64,000 nt of DNA. Source: Longimicrobium terrae. Its GTDB lineage: Bacteria > Gemmatimonadota > Gemmatimonadetes > Longimicrobiales > Longimicrobiaceae. Position 1 is the first letter of the stretch; each line of letters starts with the position of its first letter. Made by a program: the position numbers and the translations under genes. The stretch is from contig NZ_JACHIA010000008.1 of NCBI RefSeq assembly GCF_014202995.1, positions 62,001 to 126,000 on the forward strand, written 5' to 3'. The notes under the pieces were generated by a model. It searched no databases. It saw nothing but the letters and a program-made list of their open reading frames with translations, and was not told the DNA's origin. This document shows, piece by piece, positions 16,404-25,496 of this stretch.

Positions 16404-16823
16404 TCAGGAGCCAGCTGGATTCGCGGGTAGAATCATCGTGTTCTGGCTGCGGATCAGATCGACGGTGAGGTCGAACGCGCCTACGCGCTGGCGCAGCACC
16501 TCCAGCAGTTCCCGCGTCTGCGGAGCCTCGCTCCATGCTCGATAGGCCTGCACGTTCGGAAAGCTGTGCGTCAGAGCGAGAGCCGGACCGGTTCCCTCCT
16601 GCGGCTCCGTGCTCAGCCCCGCCAGGAACGGGTCACGTTCAATCTGCTCAAGAACTTCGAAGGGAAGCGGAGGAAGCCCCGCCCGCACTGACTCCACCGT
16701 TCCGGTGATGCTGACGACCGTGACCGGCTCATACTGAATCGCGCCCGGCTGAACACTGCTCTGGGCCTGGAGGGGAAGGGCGAAGAGGACGGTGGATGCA
16801 GCCGCGAGAAGGAGTGTCTTCAT
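16404..16823 (-). CDS. Secreted protein of unknown function
   Basis: The 139-residue protein has a clear signal peptide (KTLLLAAASTVLFALPLQAQ). The mature part includes YEPVTVVSITGTVESVRAGL and SFPNVQAYRAWSEAP, with a C-terminal amphipathic helix (TRELLEVLRQRVGAFDLTV). I recognise no family. It is monocistronic, convergent with the flotillin gene. Confidence 0.65.
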   Translation of the reverse strand: MKTLLLAAASTVLFALPLQAQSSVQPGAIQYEPVTVVSITGTVESVRAGLPPLPFEVLEQIERDPFLAGLSTEPQEGTGPALALTHSFPNVQAYRAWSEAPQTRELLEVLRQRVGAFDLTVDLIRSQNTMILPANPAGS

Positions 16824-17201
16824 TCTGCTCTGGCAGGCGGAGGGCGCAAAGTGTCATGCCACGTGCGCCAGAGTACATTCGGCCAATCCTGTTGTCAACA
16901 CTGTTCATTTCGGCGAGGTGGATGGTGCTCGTCGCCCATCCTTTCTGACCGTGTGTTGGACAGGAGGTGTGACGAGGGCAGATCACGATCATCGTGGACG
17001 TGAAGCGGGAAAATGCGATCCTCCCACCCACGGATCTTCGGACCCGTCTCCGAAGCACCGCCGCGCGCCCTGCGGCGGTGGATTTCTGTTGCCGGCGAAA
17101 GTTGATCCCCCTTACGCGACGCGGGCGGGAATGGTATCGTGCGGGCAAGCGCGAAGGACAAACGTCTGACGCCATCCACGATCCAACTCCGCGGGTTTGT
17201 C
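16824..17201. other. Divergent intergenic region
   Basis: It lies between a minus-strand secreted protein and a plus-strand small membrane protein, and must hold promoters for both. No confident -35/-10 pair, repeat or RNA was seen. Confidence 0.5.
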
Positions 17202-17390
17202 ATGCCGTCATCCAAGGACTACGGGCTGTCGCTGCCCGTCAGCAAGAAGAACCGGAACCGCGCCGCGCTGCTGGCCGGCGCCGCCGGGCTGTTCATGTTC
17301 ATCGTTGGCGTAAAACGACGCCACCGGCTGGACGCCGAACGCGAAGTGACCGACGCCCGCAGCGCACGCGCCGCCCGCGAAGCGAACTGA
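17202..17390 (+). CDS. Small single-TM protein, 62 residues
   Basis: It starts MPSSKDYGLSLPVSKKNRNR, followed by one helix (AALLAGAAGLFMFIVGV, about 21-37) and a basic, charged tail (KRRHRLDAEREVTDARSARAA). A terminator at 17417-17447 follows 26 nt after the stop, supporting a real transcript. Function is unknown. Confidence 0.65.
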   Translation: MPSSKDYGLSLPVSKKNRNRAALLAGAAGLFMFIVGVKRRHRLDAEREVTDARSARAAREAN

Positions 17391-17764
17391 CGGCTCCGTC
17401 CGTCTTCGGAAACCAACGTGCCCGTCCGCGCATCGCGGACGGGCACGTTTCATTTCCACCCCGGCCGGGAGGCACTCCATCCGCTCGCAACGGCGCGGCT
17501 ACCGCTTTCCATCGATGCCTCGCCGATCCGATGGAAGCCGCGGCCGCCGCCTTACGCATCGAAAGAGAGATCGCAGACCGCCTGGCCGGACATCCGCCAT
17601 CCAGCCGCGTGGTGCCTCCATCGGACTTTCATCATCAGACGAAAAAGGAATGGCGGGAGCCGCGAGGGCCGCTTCCCCGCCCCGCGCCCCTGGACCGCGC
17701 CGCGCCGGTCGGGGGAATGAGGTTTGCCAAAGGTCGCGCGGAAGCTTCCGTCCACCAGAGAGAC
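17391..17764. other. Intergenic region before the PAS kinase operon
   Basis: It contains the terminator at 17417-17447. The frame of the kinase gene stays open across it, but the encoded sequence is low in conserved character, and no separate gene is supported. Confidence 0.6.
17417..17450 (+). terminator. Terminator after the small membrane protein gene
   Basis: Perfect 14-bp stem CGTGCCCGTCCGCG / CGCGGACGGGCACG with loop CAT, followed by TTTC. Confidence 0.85.
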
Positions 17765-20239
17765 ATGCGGGTGAGCACACAGGATCCACGGCCGGCCACC
17801 ACGCCGGCCGCCTCCGCGCTTTTTGCGGGCGAAGGAGAAATGCGCGCGCGCTGCCGCGCCATGGACTGGGCGGCCACGCCGCTGGGCCCGGTGGAGCAGT
17901 GGCCCGCCACGCTGCGCTGGATGGTCCGCACCGCGATGGACTCGCCCTTTCCCATGAACCTGTGGTGCGGGGCGGAACTGGTGCTCATCTACAACGACGG
18001 CTACCGGCACGTGCTGGGCGACAAGCACCCGTCGTCGCTGGGCCGCCGCGGCGCCGACGTGTGGCAGGAGATCTGGCCCGAGATCGCGCCGATGTTCCAG
18101 CAGATCCGCGCCGACGGCCCGCCCGTGTACGCCGACGACGCGCCCTTCGTCATCGAGCGCGCGGGCGTGGACGACACCGCGCTGGCGCCCGGCGAGCCGA
18201 ACGCCTGGTTCACCTTTGCGCTCAGCCCCGTGCGCAGCGACGACGGTGAGATCGTCGCGTTTCTGAACGTGGTTTCAGAAACCACGCCTCGCATCCTGGC
18301 CGAACGCCAGCTCAAGACCGAGCGCGGCCGCCTGGCGGAGATCTTTGAACGCGCCCCGGCCTTCATCGCCACGCTCCGCGGTCCGGAGCACGTGTTTGAA
18401 ACGTCCAATCCGCTGTACCAGCAGCTGGTGGGCCACCGCGACGTGATCGGCAGGCCGGTGGGCGAGGCGCTTCCCGAGGTGGTGGAACAGGGCTTCGTGG
18501 AGCTGCTGGACCGGGTGTACACCACCGGCGAGGCGTTCGTGGGCACCGAGGCGCGCGTGCTGCTGCAGAGCACGCCCGGCGCCGAGCCGGCGGAGCACAT
18601 CCTGAACTTCATCTACCAGCCCATCACCGAGGCGGACGGCACGGTTTCCGGCATCTTCGTGCACGCGGTGGACGTGAGTGAGCAGGTGCGCGCGCGGCAG
18701 CGGGTTGAGCGGCTGGAGGAGCGGCTGCGGGTGGCGCTGGAATCCAACGACATCGGCACGTGGGACTTTGAGCCCGCCACCGGCCGGCTGGAGTGGGACG
18801 CGCGCACCCGCCGCATTCTGGGCGCCGCGCCCGACGCCCCGGTGGACTACGGCATCTTTCTGGAGCGCCTGCACCCGGAGGACCGCGAGCACGCGGACCA
18901 GGCGGTGCAGCGCGCGCTGGACCCCGCCGGGGACGGCGCATACGCGGTGGAATACCGGGTGGAGCTGCCGGACCGGGGCACCCGGTGGATCCGCGCCAGC
19001 GGCCGGGGCCTGTTTGACCCGGAGCGGGCGCACGCGGTGCGTTTTACCGGGATCGTGACGGATGTGACGGAGCGGCGCGAGGCCGAGGCGGAGCGCGAGC
19101 GGCTGCTGCGCGAGGCGCAGACCCAGCGCGCGCGCCTGACGCAGATCTTTACGGAGGCGCCCGCCGTGATGGCGCTGTACAGCGGGCCGGAACACGTGGT
19201 CACCATGGTGAACCCCACCTGGGAAACCACGGTGGGCAAGCCCGGCGCGTTGGGCCGGCCGTTCCGCGACGTCTTTCCGGAGTTCGCGCCGACGGGGCTG
19301 TACGAGCTGCTGGACCGCACGTACGAAACGGGAGTGCCGTTCGTGGACCCCGAGGTGAACGTGCCGCTGGAGCGGTGGGGCGTGGTGGAAGACACCTGGT
19401 GGAACCTGGTGTGGCGCCCGCTGGAAAGCGACGACGCCGACCGGCGCGACATCCTGGTGCACGCGGTGGAGGTCACGGCCCAGGTGCGCGCGCGGCGCGA
19501 GGTGGAGCAGAAGGCGGAGGAGCTGGCGCGGCTGGCCCGCGCGCTGGAGGCCAGCAACCGCGAGCTGGACCAGTTCGCGTACGTGGCCAGCCACGACCTC
19601 AAGGCCCCGCTGCGCGGCATCGCCAACCTGTCGCAGTGGATCGAGGACGACCTGGCGGACCGCTTCACCGAGGAGTCGCACCAGCACATGCGGCTGCTGC
19701 ACGGCCGCGTGCACCGCATGGAGGCGCTGATCGACGGCGTGCTGCAGTACTCGCGCGCCGGCCGCACCCACACCGAGCCGGAGCGGGTGGACACCGACGC
19801 GCTGGTGGAGGAGATCGTGGACCTGATTGCCCCGCCGGAGAACGTGCGCGTGGTGGTGAAGCCGGGAATGCCGGTGCTGGTGACGGAACGGCTTCCGCTG
19901 CAGCAGGTGTTCATGAACCTGGTGAACAACGGGGTCAAGTACGGCGCATCGGGCGGGATGGTGGAGGTGTCGGCGCGCGACGCGGCGGACGGCGGGTGCG
20001 AGTTCACCGTGCGCGACCACGGTCCGGGGATCGCGCCGGAGTACCACGAGCGCATCTTCGCCATCTTCCAGACGCTGGAGGCGCGCGACAAGGTGGAGGG
20101 AACGGGGATCGGGCTGTCCATCGTCAAGAAGACGGTGGAAAGCCGCGGAGGACGGGTGTGGGTGGATTCGGCGCCGGGCCGGGGCACGGCGTTCCACTTC
20201 ACGTGGCCGGCGCGCCGGGTGGAAGGAGAGGGCCAATGA
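17765..20239 (+). CDS. Multi-PAS sensor histidine kinase
   Basis: The 824-residue protein has no membrane segment. About four PAS-like domains fill residues 15-590 (DWAATPLGPVEQWPATLRW start; FERAPAFIATLRGPEHVF; WDFEPATGRLEWD; FTEAPAVMALYSGPEHVV). The transmitter follows: H box YVASHDLKAPLRG (His near 610), N box QQVFMNLVNNGVKYG, G boxes DHGPGIAPEY and GTGIGLSIV. This is the phytochrome-like class of kinase. ATG 17765 is used; a GTG at 17771 and an ATG at 17718 are alternatives. The stop overlaps the next ATG (ATGA), so it is translationally coupled to a response regulator. Confidence 0.9.
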   Translation: MRVSTQDPRPATTPAASALFAGEGEMRARCRAMDWAATPLGPVEQWPATLRWMVRTAMDSPFPMNLWCGAELVLIYNDGYRHVLGDKHPSSLGRRGADVWQEIWPEIAPMFQQIRADGPPVYADDAPFVIERAGVDDTALAPGEPNAWFTFALSPVRSDDGEIVAFLNVVSETTPRILAERQLKTERGRLAEIFERAPAFIATLRGPEHVFETSNPLYQQLVGHRDVIGRPVGEALPEVVEQGFVELLDRVYTTGEAFVGTEARVLLQSTPGAEPAEHILNFIYQPITEADGTVSGIFVHAVDVSEQVRARQRVERLEERLRVALESNDIGTWDFEPATGRLEWDARTRRILGAAPDAPVDYGIFLERLHPEDREHADQAVQRALDPAGDGAYAVEYRVELPDRGTRWIRASGRGLFDPERAHAVRFTGIVTDVTERREAEAERERLLREAQTQRARLTQIFTEAPAVMALYSGPEHVVTMVNPTWETTVGKPGALGRPFRDVFPEFAPTGLYELLDRTYETGVPFVDPEVNVPLERWGVVEDTWWNLVWRPLESDDADRRDILVHAVEVTAQVRARREVEQKAEELARLARALEASNRELDQFAYVASHDLKAPLRGIANLSQWIEDDLADRFTEESHQHMRLLHGRVHRMEALIDGVLQYSRAGRTHTEPERVDTDALVEEIVDLIAPPENVRVVVKPGMPVLVTERLPLQQVFMNLVNNGVKYGASGGMVEVSARDAADGGCEFTVRDHGPGIAPEYHERIFAIFQTLEARDKVEGTGIGLSIVKKTVESRGGRVWVDSAPGRGTAFHFTWPARRVEGEGQ

Positions 20240-20655
20240 AGGAGCAGATGCTGAACATTCTGCTGGTGGAGGACGACGAGGTGGACGTGATGAACGTCCG
20301 GCGCGCGTTCGACGCCAACCGCATCTCCAATCCTCTCTTCACCGCCAGCAACGGCGAAGAGGCGCTGCAGATGCTGCGCGGCGGGCAGGTGCCCCGCGAG
20401 CGCAGGCTGGTGCTGCTGGACCTGAACATGCCGCGGATGAACGGCATCGAGTTTCTGCACGCCGTCCGCGCGGACCCGGAGCTGGCGAGAACCACCGTGG
20501 TGGTGCTCACCACCAGCACCGACGAGCGTGACCGGGTGGAGGCGTTCAACCTGAACGTGGCCGGCTACATCCTCAAGCCGGTGACGTTCGGAAATTTCTG
20601 CGAGGCAATGTCCACGCTCAACAAGTACTGGTCGCTGGTGGAGATGGCGGAGTGA
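20236..20655 (+). CDS. Rcp1-type single-domain response regulator
   Basis: This 139-residue receiver has no output domain: acidic pair in ILLVEDDEVDVMN, phospho-acceptor Asp62 in LVLLDLNMPRMNG, Thr92/93 in VLTTS and Lys114 in YILKPV. The sequence style (VEDDEVD, LNMPRMNGIEFL) is that of Rcp1-like regulators that pair with phytochrome-class kinases. It overlaps the kinase gene by 4 nt and the next regulator by 4 nt. Confidence 0.92.
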   Translation: MKEQMLNILLVEDDEVDVMNVRRAFDANRISNPLFTASNGEEALQMLRGGQVPRERRLVLLDLNMPRMNGIEFLHAVRADPELARTTVVVLTTSTDERDRVEAFNLNVAGYILKPVTFGNFCEAMSTLNKYWSLVEMAE

Positions 20656-21119
20656 CGAAGAAAAAGGCCGCGGGATCCGCGCGGGCGGAAGGCGCGGGCG
20701 CGGCGGATCAGGCTCCGCTGCGCGTGTTGATCGTGGATGACGACCTGGTGGACCGGATGGCGGTGCGGCGCAAGCTGGCGCAGACGGGGCTGGCGGTGCA
20801 GACCGGCGAGGCGGAGGGGGTGCTGGACGCCATCAACCGGCTGGCGGAGGAGCACTACGACTGCGTGCTGCTGGACTTCAACCTTCCCGACGGCGACGGG
20901 CTCACTTTTCTGCGCGGGCTGCGGACGGCGGGGATGTCGGTTCCCGTGGTGATGCTGACCGGGCAGAACGATCCGCGGGTGGTGGCGGACCTGGTGACGG
21001 CGGGCGCGGCGGATTACCTGCCCAAGTCGCTGCTGACGCCGGAACGGCTGCTGCAGGCGCTGGGGCGGTGCTGCGACGGCAACGGGGCCGTCCGCGCCGC
21101 GCTTCCCGGGCCGGGCTGA
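20652..21119 (+). CDS. Second single-domain response regulator
   Basis: This 155-residue receiver has a basic/Ala-rich N-terminal extension (1-22). LIVDDDLVDRMAVRR holds the acidic triad, Asp75 in CVLLDFNLPDGDG is the phospho-acceptor, VVMLTGQ holds the Thr and Lys125 sits in YLPKSLL. There is no output domain. GTG start at 20652 overlaps the previous stop (GTGA). Kinase, Rcp1-like receiver and this receiver form one coupled unit, so the last may be a branch or phosphate sink (inference). Confidence 0.9.
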   Translation: MTKKKAAGSARAEGAGAADQAPLRVLIVDDDLVDRMAVRRKLAQTGLAVQTGEAEGVLDAINRLAEEHYDCVLLDFNLPDGDGLTFLRGLRTAGMSVPVVMLTGQNDPRVVADLVTAGAADYLPKSLLTPERLLQALGRCCDGNGAVRAALPGPG

Positions 21120-21182
21120 GGGGCGGATCCGAGCCTCGTTGGGAGGTTCGCTTCGGTCGAGGAGGCCCGCGGAAGACGGGTG

Positions 21183-21230
21183 CGGCACGGGTCGGCGGCT
21201 TCCGCCCGGCGGTTGAAACCGCGCCCCTCT
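21183..21230 (+). repeat. R4 repeat, short copy
   Basis: GGGTCGGCGGCTTCCGCCCGG followed by CGGTTGAAACCGCGCC. The palindromic core GCGGTTGAAACCGC is shared by all R4 copies. Confidence 0.8.
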
Positions 21231-21360
21231 CGGCCGAAGCAGAAGCGCGGAGAGGGGAGAACGGCAACTTCATCTCGCCCCGGATGGTGCTGATGCGCGG
21301 ATAGGCCCCCTCTCCCCCGCTCCGCGGGAGAAAGGGAGACCTCAGCGCCGGGGCCGGTGC

Positions 21361-21432
21361 GGCGCGGGTCGGCGGCTTCCGCCCGGCGGTTGAAACCGCG
21401 CCTCGAAGCACACGAAGTCCGCCTCCGCGGAC
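21361..21432 (+). repeat. R4 repeat, full copy
   Basis: The core GCGGTTGAAACCGCGCCTCG is followed by CACGAAGTCCGCCTCCGCGGACT, which forms a second hairpin (AGTCCGC / GCGGACT). The two-hairpin layout is the same at 38490-38549 and 44975-45032. Confidence 0.88.
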
Positions 21433-21466
21433 TGCGGATGGCGATCTCGGCGCGGATGCTCATCCA

Positions 21467-21663
21467 GCTGAAGCCCCGAACCGGACGCGCCAGCGGCCGG
21501 TGTCGGGGCTTTGCGCTGTTCGAGCGGCGGATTCATCCGCTCAACGGGCTCCGCTCACGCCTGAAATCCGCTTCCCGCGCCGAACTCCCCGCCACCCCCA
21601 ACCCTCCCCCAGTCTTTTTTGGGGGAGGGTGGGCCGGTGGTGCCGGCCCGGGTGGGGGCCGCC
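21467..21663 (-). repeat. Composite repeat R1-R2, copy 2 (inverted)
   Basis: Read on the minus strand, R1 (21663-21590) comes first, then about 40 nt including GTGAGCGGAGCCCGTTGAG, then R2 (21547-21467). The spacer matches that at 29310-29360. The element begins 15 nt after the LURP-one stop, in that gene's sense. Confidence 0.9.
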
Positions 21664-21678
21664 CGTGGACCCGGGCGG

Positions 21679-22173
21679 CTACTTCTTCTCGTCCGGGTCG
21701 TGCACCATCTCGTCCAGCGCGACGGCGACGGCCAGCACCAGCCCCTCATCCTGCCCGGCGGCGATGTCGATGCCGTACGTGTCGCGAAGGGAGAACCACG
21801 ACTTGGACACGCGCGCAACGACGTCCTCACCGCGGCGGATGGTGTACTCGTGGTCCATCAGGCTTCCCTCGATGTCCAGATCGTCGCCGCCCTCCACGTC
21901 CACGCTGAAGCGGTCGCGGAACGGCGAAATGAGCGCCTTCTTGACCGTGGCGAGCGTTTCGCCCCCGCGCAGGATCTTCATGCTGTCGCGGATGGCGAGC
22001 TTCTTTTCGCGCACGGTGGCCACCTCGCGGCCGTGCATGTCGGTGATCTCGAACGTTTCGCGGATGGTGAGCACCTTGCCGTCCACCTTGTAGACGGCGC
22101 GCCCGCTTTCATCCTCGATGGTGAAGTCTTCGCCGATGGAAAGCAGGTGCTGCCGCATCTTGTATCGCGCCAT
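21679..22173 (-). CDS. LURP-one-related family protein (YxjI-like)
   Basis: This 164-residue beta-rich protein is of the LURP-one/tubby-like beta-barrel family: SIGEDFTIEDESGRAVYKVDG, FEITDMHGREVATVREK, GGDDLDIEGSLMDHEYTI and SLRDTYGIDI. The fold resembles Tubby C-domains and phospholipid scramblases. Its role in bacteria is not established. The ATG at 22173 begins the conserved MARYKMRQHLLS. It is a single gene with an R1-R2 composite just downstream. Confidence 0.82.
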   Translation of the reverse strand: MARYKMRQHLLSIGEDFTIEDESGRAVYKVDGKVLTIRETFEITDMHGREVATVREKKLAIRDSMKILRGGETLATVKKALISPFRDRFSVDVEGGDDLDIEGSLMDHEYTIRRGEDVVARVSKSWFSLRDTYGIDIAAGQDEGLVLAVAVALDEMVHDPDEKK

Positions 22174-22347
22174 GGAGAATCTCCAGTCCGGTTGATGATG
22201 AGCTGTCGCCACGCCCACGGGGCAAGCACCGCGCCGGGCGGGTGAGATTTTCATCACCCACCCCTTGTGCGACGGGCCCCGGCGACGGACATTTCCGCGC
22301 GCGACAGGCAGAGCGCGACGACCGACGACCGCACTGGAGAACGACAG

Positions 22348-22464
22348 ATGAGCTATAGCCAGGATCCGGAAGCCCGGGCCACCTTCAGGGACGCCATGAC
22401 GGGGCTGGCGATCGGCATCGTGTGGGTCATGATCGTTGCCGTGGTTTCGTACCAGATGGTGTAG
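22348..22464 (+). CDS. Small membrane protein, 38 residues
   Basis: A short ORF with a good ribosome binding site (CTGGAGAACGACAG before ATG). It starts MSYSQDPEARATFRDAMTG and ends in one hydrophobic helix (IGIVWVMIVAVVSYQMV). A terminator follows at 22513-22548, which supports expression. Function is unknown. Confidence 0.65.
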   Translation: MSYSQDPEARATFRDAMTGLAIGIVWVMIVAVVSYQMV

Positions 22465-22512
22465 GGCTCCGGCGTACCCGCCGCGAGTTTCCAAGCCCAA
22501 CCCGGACCTCGG

Positions 22513-22548
22513 AGCCCGGACGTGCCTCGCCGCGCGTCCGGGCTTTTC
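22513..22548 (+). terminator. Terminator after the 38-residue gene
   Basis: Perfect 10-bp stem AGCCCGGACG / CGTCCGGGCT with a 12-nt loop, then TTTCC. Confidence 0.8.
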
Positions 22549-22575
22549 CGCAATCCACCCTGAGCCCCGCCCCCG

Positions 22576-23676
22576 GTGCTGTACGACGCATTCCGCCCGC
22601 TTCTGTTCTCGCTGGATCCCGAGCAGGCCCACCACGCGGGCACCGGCGCGCTCAACGCCGCGCTGGCCGCCGCGCCCGCGCGTGCCCTGGCCCGCGCCGT
22701 GTACGACGTGCGCCACCCCGCGCTGGCAACGGAGGCGTTCGGCATCCGCTTTCCCAACCCCGTGGGGCTGGCCGCCGGCTTCGACAAGTCCGGCGCGTCG
22801 TTCAACGCCCTGGGCGCGCTGGGCTTCGGGTCCGTCGAGATCGGCACGGTGACGGCGCTGGGGCAGCCGGGCAACCCCGCGCCACGCCTGTTCCGTCTTC
22901 CGCCGGACGGCGCGCTGCTGAACCGCATGGGCTTCAACAACCCCGGCGCGGAGGCGGTGGCGGCACGGCTGCGGCGCACGCGCATCGAGCCGGTTCTGGG
23001 CATCAACCTGGGCAAGAGCAAGGCGACGCCGCTGGAGGAAGCCGCGGGCGACTACCTGCGCAGCCTGGAACTGCTGGAGGCGTTCGCCGCCTATCTGGTC
23101 GTCAACGTCAGTTCGCCCAACACGCCGGGCCTGCGGCAGTTGCAGGACGCGGCGCCGCTGCGGGCCCTGCTGCACGCCCTGCGCGCCCGCGGAGCGGAGC
23201 TGGCCGCGGCACGCGGCGGGCTTCCCCGCCCCATCCTGCTCAAGATCGCGCCGGACCTCACGGACGCGCAGGTGGAGGAGGCGGTGGGCATCGCGCGGGA
23301 GGAGGGGATGGCGGGGATCATCGCCACGAATACGACGGTCAGCCGCGACGGGCTGCGGACGCCCGCGGCGGAGGTGGAGCGGATGGGGATGGGCGGCATC
23401 AGCGGCGCCCCGGTGCGCCGGCGGGCGCTGGAGGTCGTCGCCCGGATCCGGCGGACGACGGGCGGCGCGCTTCCCATCATCGGCGTGGGCGGCATCTTTT
23501 CCGCGGACGACGCGTGGCGGATGGTGCGCGCCGGGGCCAGCCTGGTGCAGGTGTGGACGGGGTTCATCTACCAGGGACCATCGATCGCGCGCGACATCAA
23601 CCGAGGCCTGCTGGCCCGGCTGCGCGCGGAGGGCGCCGCGCACCTGTCCGACGTGGTGGGGATGGACGTCCGATGA
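22576..23676 (+). CDS. pyrD: Dihydroorotate dehydrogenase (quinone), class 2
   Basis: The 366-residue protein starts with the short membrane-associating helix typical of class 2 (LYDAFRPLLFSLDPEQAHH). GLAAGFDKSGA, NRMGFNNPGA, GINLGKSK, VNVSSPNTPGLRQLQ (with the catalytic Ser) and GVGGIFSADDAW follow. It oxidises dihydroorotate to orotate at the inner membrane with quinone as acceptor, the fourth step of UMP synthesis. GTG start at 22576. Its stop overlaps the next ATG. Confidence 0.95.
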   Translation: MLYDAFRPLLFSLDPEQAHHAGTGALNAALAAAPARALARAVYDVRHPALATEAFGIRFPNPVGLAAGFDKSGASFNALGALGFGSVEIGTVTALGQPGNPAPRLFRLPPDGALLNRMGFNNPGAEAVAARLRRTRIEPVLGINLGKSKATPLEEAAGDYLRSLELLEAFAAYLVVNVSSPNTPGLRQLQDAAPLRALLHALRARGAELAAARGGLPRPILLKIAPDLTDAQVEEAVGIAREEGMAGIIATNTTVSRDGLRTPAAEVERMGMGGISGAPVRRRALEVVARIRRTTGGALPIIGVGGIFSADDAWRMVRAGASLVQVWTGFIYQGPSIARDINRGLLARLRAEGAAHLSDVVGMDVR

Positions 23677-24773
23677 TCCCTACGGCGAGGACCGCGCGCT
23701 TTCTGCGGACGTACATGCGCGGCGGCGCGGCGCCGCTGCGCGAAGAAGAGTTGAGGATCGACGTCGGCGGCCAGGAGCGCGAGGCGACGCTGTACCTGCC
23801 GCGCACGCGCCGCGCGGTGCCTGGATGGGTGGTGCTGCACGGGCTGACGGTGCCCGGACGCCGCCACAGGGCGCTGGAGGTGTTCGTGCGGTCGCTGGCG
23901 GCTTCCGGCGCGGCGGTGCTGGTGCCGGACGTGCCCGCGTGGCGCGCGCTGCGGCTGGACGTGGACGCCGCGCGGCAGACGCTGCTGTCCGCCTCCGCCG
24001 TGCTGATGGCGCGGCCGGAGGTGCGGCCCGGCGGCGTGGGCGCGGTGGGCTTTTCCTTCGGCGCCACGCACGCGCTGATGGCGACGGCGGACCCGGCGGT
24101 GCGCGCGGCGGTGCGGGCCGTGGTGGCGTTCGGAGGCTACGCGGACATCGAAAAGGGCGTGCACACACTGCTGACCGGCGAGCACGAGTGGGCCGGCGTG
24201 CGGCACGTCATCGATCCGGACCCGTACGGGCGGTGGATCATGGTGGGCAACTACCTGACCGCCGTCCCCGAATTCGCGGCGATGGAGGGCGTGGCGCGGG
24301 GCGCGCTGTCGCTGGCGGTGGAGGCGGGGCACCGCGGCAAGGGCTCGTGGGAGGCGGACTACGACGGGATGAAAGCGGAGATCCGCGCCGGGCTGTCCGC
24401 CGCGGAGCGCGAGGTGTGGGACGTGGTGGCGCCGCCCGCGGGAACGCCCATGCCGGACCGCGAGGCGGCGCGGGCGCTGGCCGCACGCTTTGCCCCCGCG
24501 GTGCTGCGCGCCAATCCGGGGCTGGACGCGCGCGTGGTGCTCCCCCGCCTGGGCGGGCGCATCGTGCTTTCGCACGGGCGCGCGGACCGGCTGGTTCCGT
24601 ACACGGAAACGCTGCGCATCCAGTCGCTGCTTCCGGCGGAGGCGGACGTGTCCGTGGCCATCACCGGGCTGTTCGCGCACTCCGCGCACGCGGGCGCCAT
24701 GCACCCGTTCACGCGCGCGCGCGAGGCCGGCGTCTTCATCCGGCTGCTGAACCAGGCGCTGGGCTCGGTCTGA
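23673..24773 (+). CDS. Alpha/beta hydrolase
   Basis: This 366-residue hydrolase has VPGWVVLHGLTVPG (oxyanion region), nucleophile elbow GAVGFSFGATHAL (Ser near 127), Asp in LSHGRADRLVP and a late His (FAHSAHAG). The beta strand-elbow pattern is of the dienelactone hydrolase/prolyl-oligopeptidase type, with an internal cap region. The substrate is unknown. ATG 23673 overlaps the pyrD stop (ATGA), so both are on one transcript, although no metabolic link is evident. Confidence 0.82.
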   Translation: MIPTARTARFLRTYMRGGAAPLREEELRIDVGGQEREATLYLPRTRRAVPGWVVLHGLTVPGRRHRALEVFVRSLAASGAAVLVPDVPAWRALRLDVDAARQTLLSASAVLMARPEVRPGGVGAVGFSFGATHALMATADPAVRAAVRAVVAFGGYADIEKGVHTLLTGEHEWAGVRHVIDPDPYGRWIMVGNYLTAVPEFAAMEGVARGALSLAVEAGHRGKGSWEADYDGMKAEIRAGLSAAEREVWDVVAPPAGTPMPDREAARALAARFAPAVLRANPGLDARVVLPRLGGRIVLSHGRADRLVPYTETLRIQSLLPAEADVSVAITGLFAHSAHAGAMHPFTRAREAGVFIRLLNQALGSV

Positions 24774-24782
24774 CCTCCATCC

Positions 24783-25496
24783 TCAGGGAACCACGCGGAC
24801 GTTCCACTCCAGAAGAGCACTGGTGGAGACGTCCATCCGCGACGGCGGGCGGGTGCCCAGCACCACGAACTGGCGGGTGGAGATCACGTGGATGGACATG
24901 GTATCCGCCGGGCTGTCCGGGATCAGAACCCAGGGAACCACGAGCGGCGAGGGGAGCGGTCCGGGGCCGCTGATGGTGATTTCGCGGCCGCCGCGGTAGA
25001 CGGCTGCGCTCCATTGCTCCTGGATGGGCTCCGGGAGCGTGCCGGACCGGCCGGGCACCGCGGGAAGAACCAGGTCGCGCCCGGCGCGCAGTTTCATGGA
25101 GTACGGGCCGGTGCGCGCCGCGCTGAAGAGGGTGAATTCCCGAACGGGAAGCGGCTCCTGGCCGGTTTCGGGAAGCTGGATGCGGATCCCCTGCGTGCGC
25201 GCCGTGCTGTCCAGCGGCAGTTTGAAGATGAACCCGTCGGACCCTGACGCCAATCTGCCCGCCGCGGCGCCCTGCACGCGAAAGGTACCATCCGGAAAGC
25301 GGATGCTTTCCTTTCCCCGTCCCGCGGGATAGAACACGGCCTGCACTTCGACGGAATCGGAAACGGGCGTGGCCTGCGTCTTCACGTCGACATGGAGCGA
25401 AACACCGCTCGCCGGGGCTGAATCGTCCGGCGGCAGAAAGCAGCCGGAGAGCAGGGCCAGCAGAGCAAGTGCCGCGGGAGATGGACGGTGGATCAT
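24783..25496 (-). CDS. Lipoprotein of unknown function, paralogue A
   Basis: The 237-residue product has a lipoprotein signal (PSPAALALLALLSGC, lipobox LSGC). The mature part is beta-rich (SDSVEVQAVFYPAGRGKESIRFPDGTF, LPVREFTLFSAARTGPYSMKLRAG, SGTLPEPIQEQW, LLEWNVRVVP). It aligns along its whole length with the next gene, including QGIRIQLP / QGIRVRLP and SGPGPLPSPLVVPW / SGMGPIPSPVVIPW. Family not recognised. Confidence 0.75.
   Translation of the reverse strand: MIHRPSPAALALLALLSGCFLPPDDSAPASGVSLHVDVKTQATPVSDSVEVQAVFYPAGRGKESIRFPDGTFRVQGAAAGRLASGSDGFIFKLPLDSTARTQGIRIQLPETGQEPLPVREFTLFSAARTGPYSMKLRAGRDLVLPAVPGRSGTLPEPIQEQWSAAVYRGGREITISGPGPLPSPLVVPWVLIPDSPADTMSIHVISTRQFVVLGTRPPSRMDVSTSALLEWNVRVVP

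Larger units (their letters stand above)
21120..21678. other. Convergent intergenic region rich in dispersed repeats
   Basis: It lies between a plus-strand response regulator and a minus-strand LURP-one gene. It holds two R4 copies (21183-21230 and 21361-21432), a CCCCCTCTCCCCCGCTCCGC hairpin at about 21304-21340, and an inverted R1-R2 composite (21467-21663). No gene is supported. Confidence 0.75.

Noticed and set aside
16994-17764. N-terminal extension of the PAS kinase
   Set aside because: It would span another gene and its terminator (17417-17447); the conserved protein starts at about 17765.
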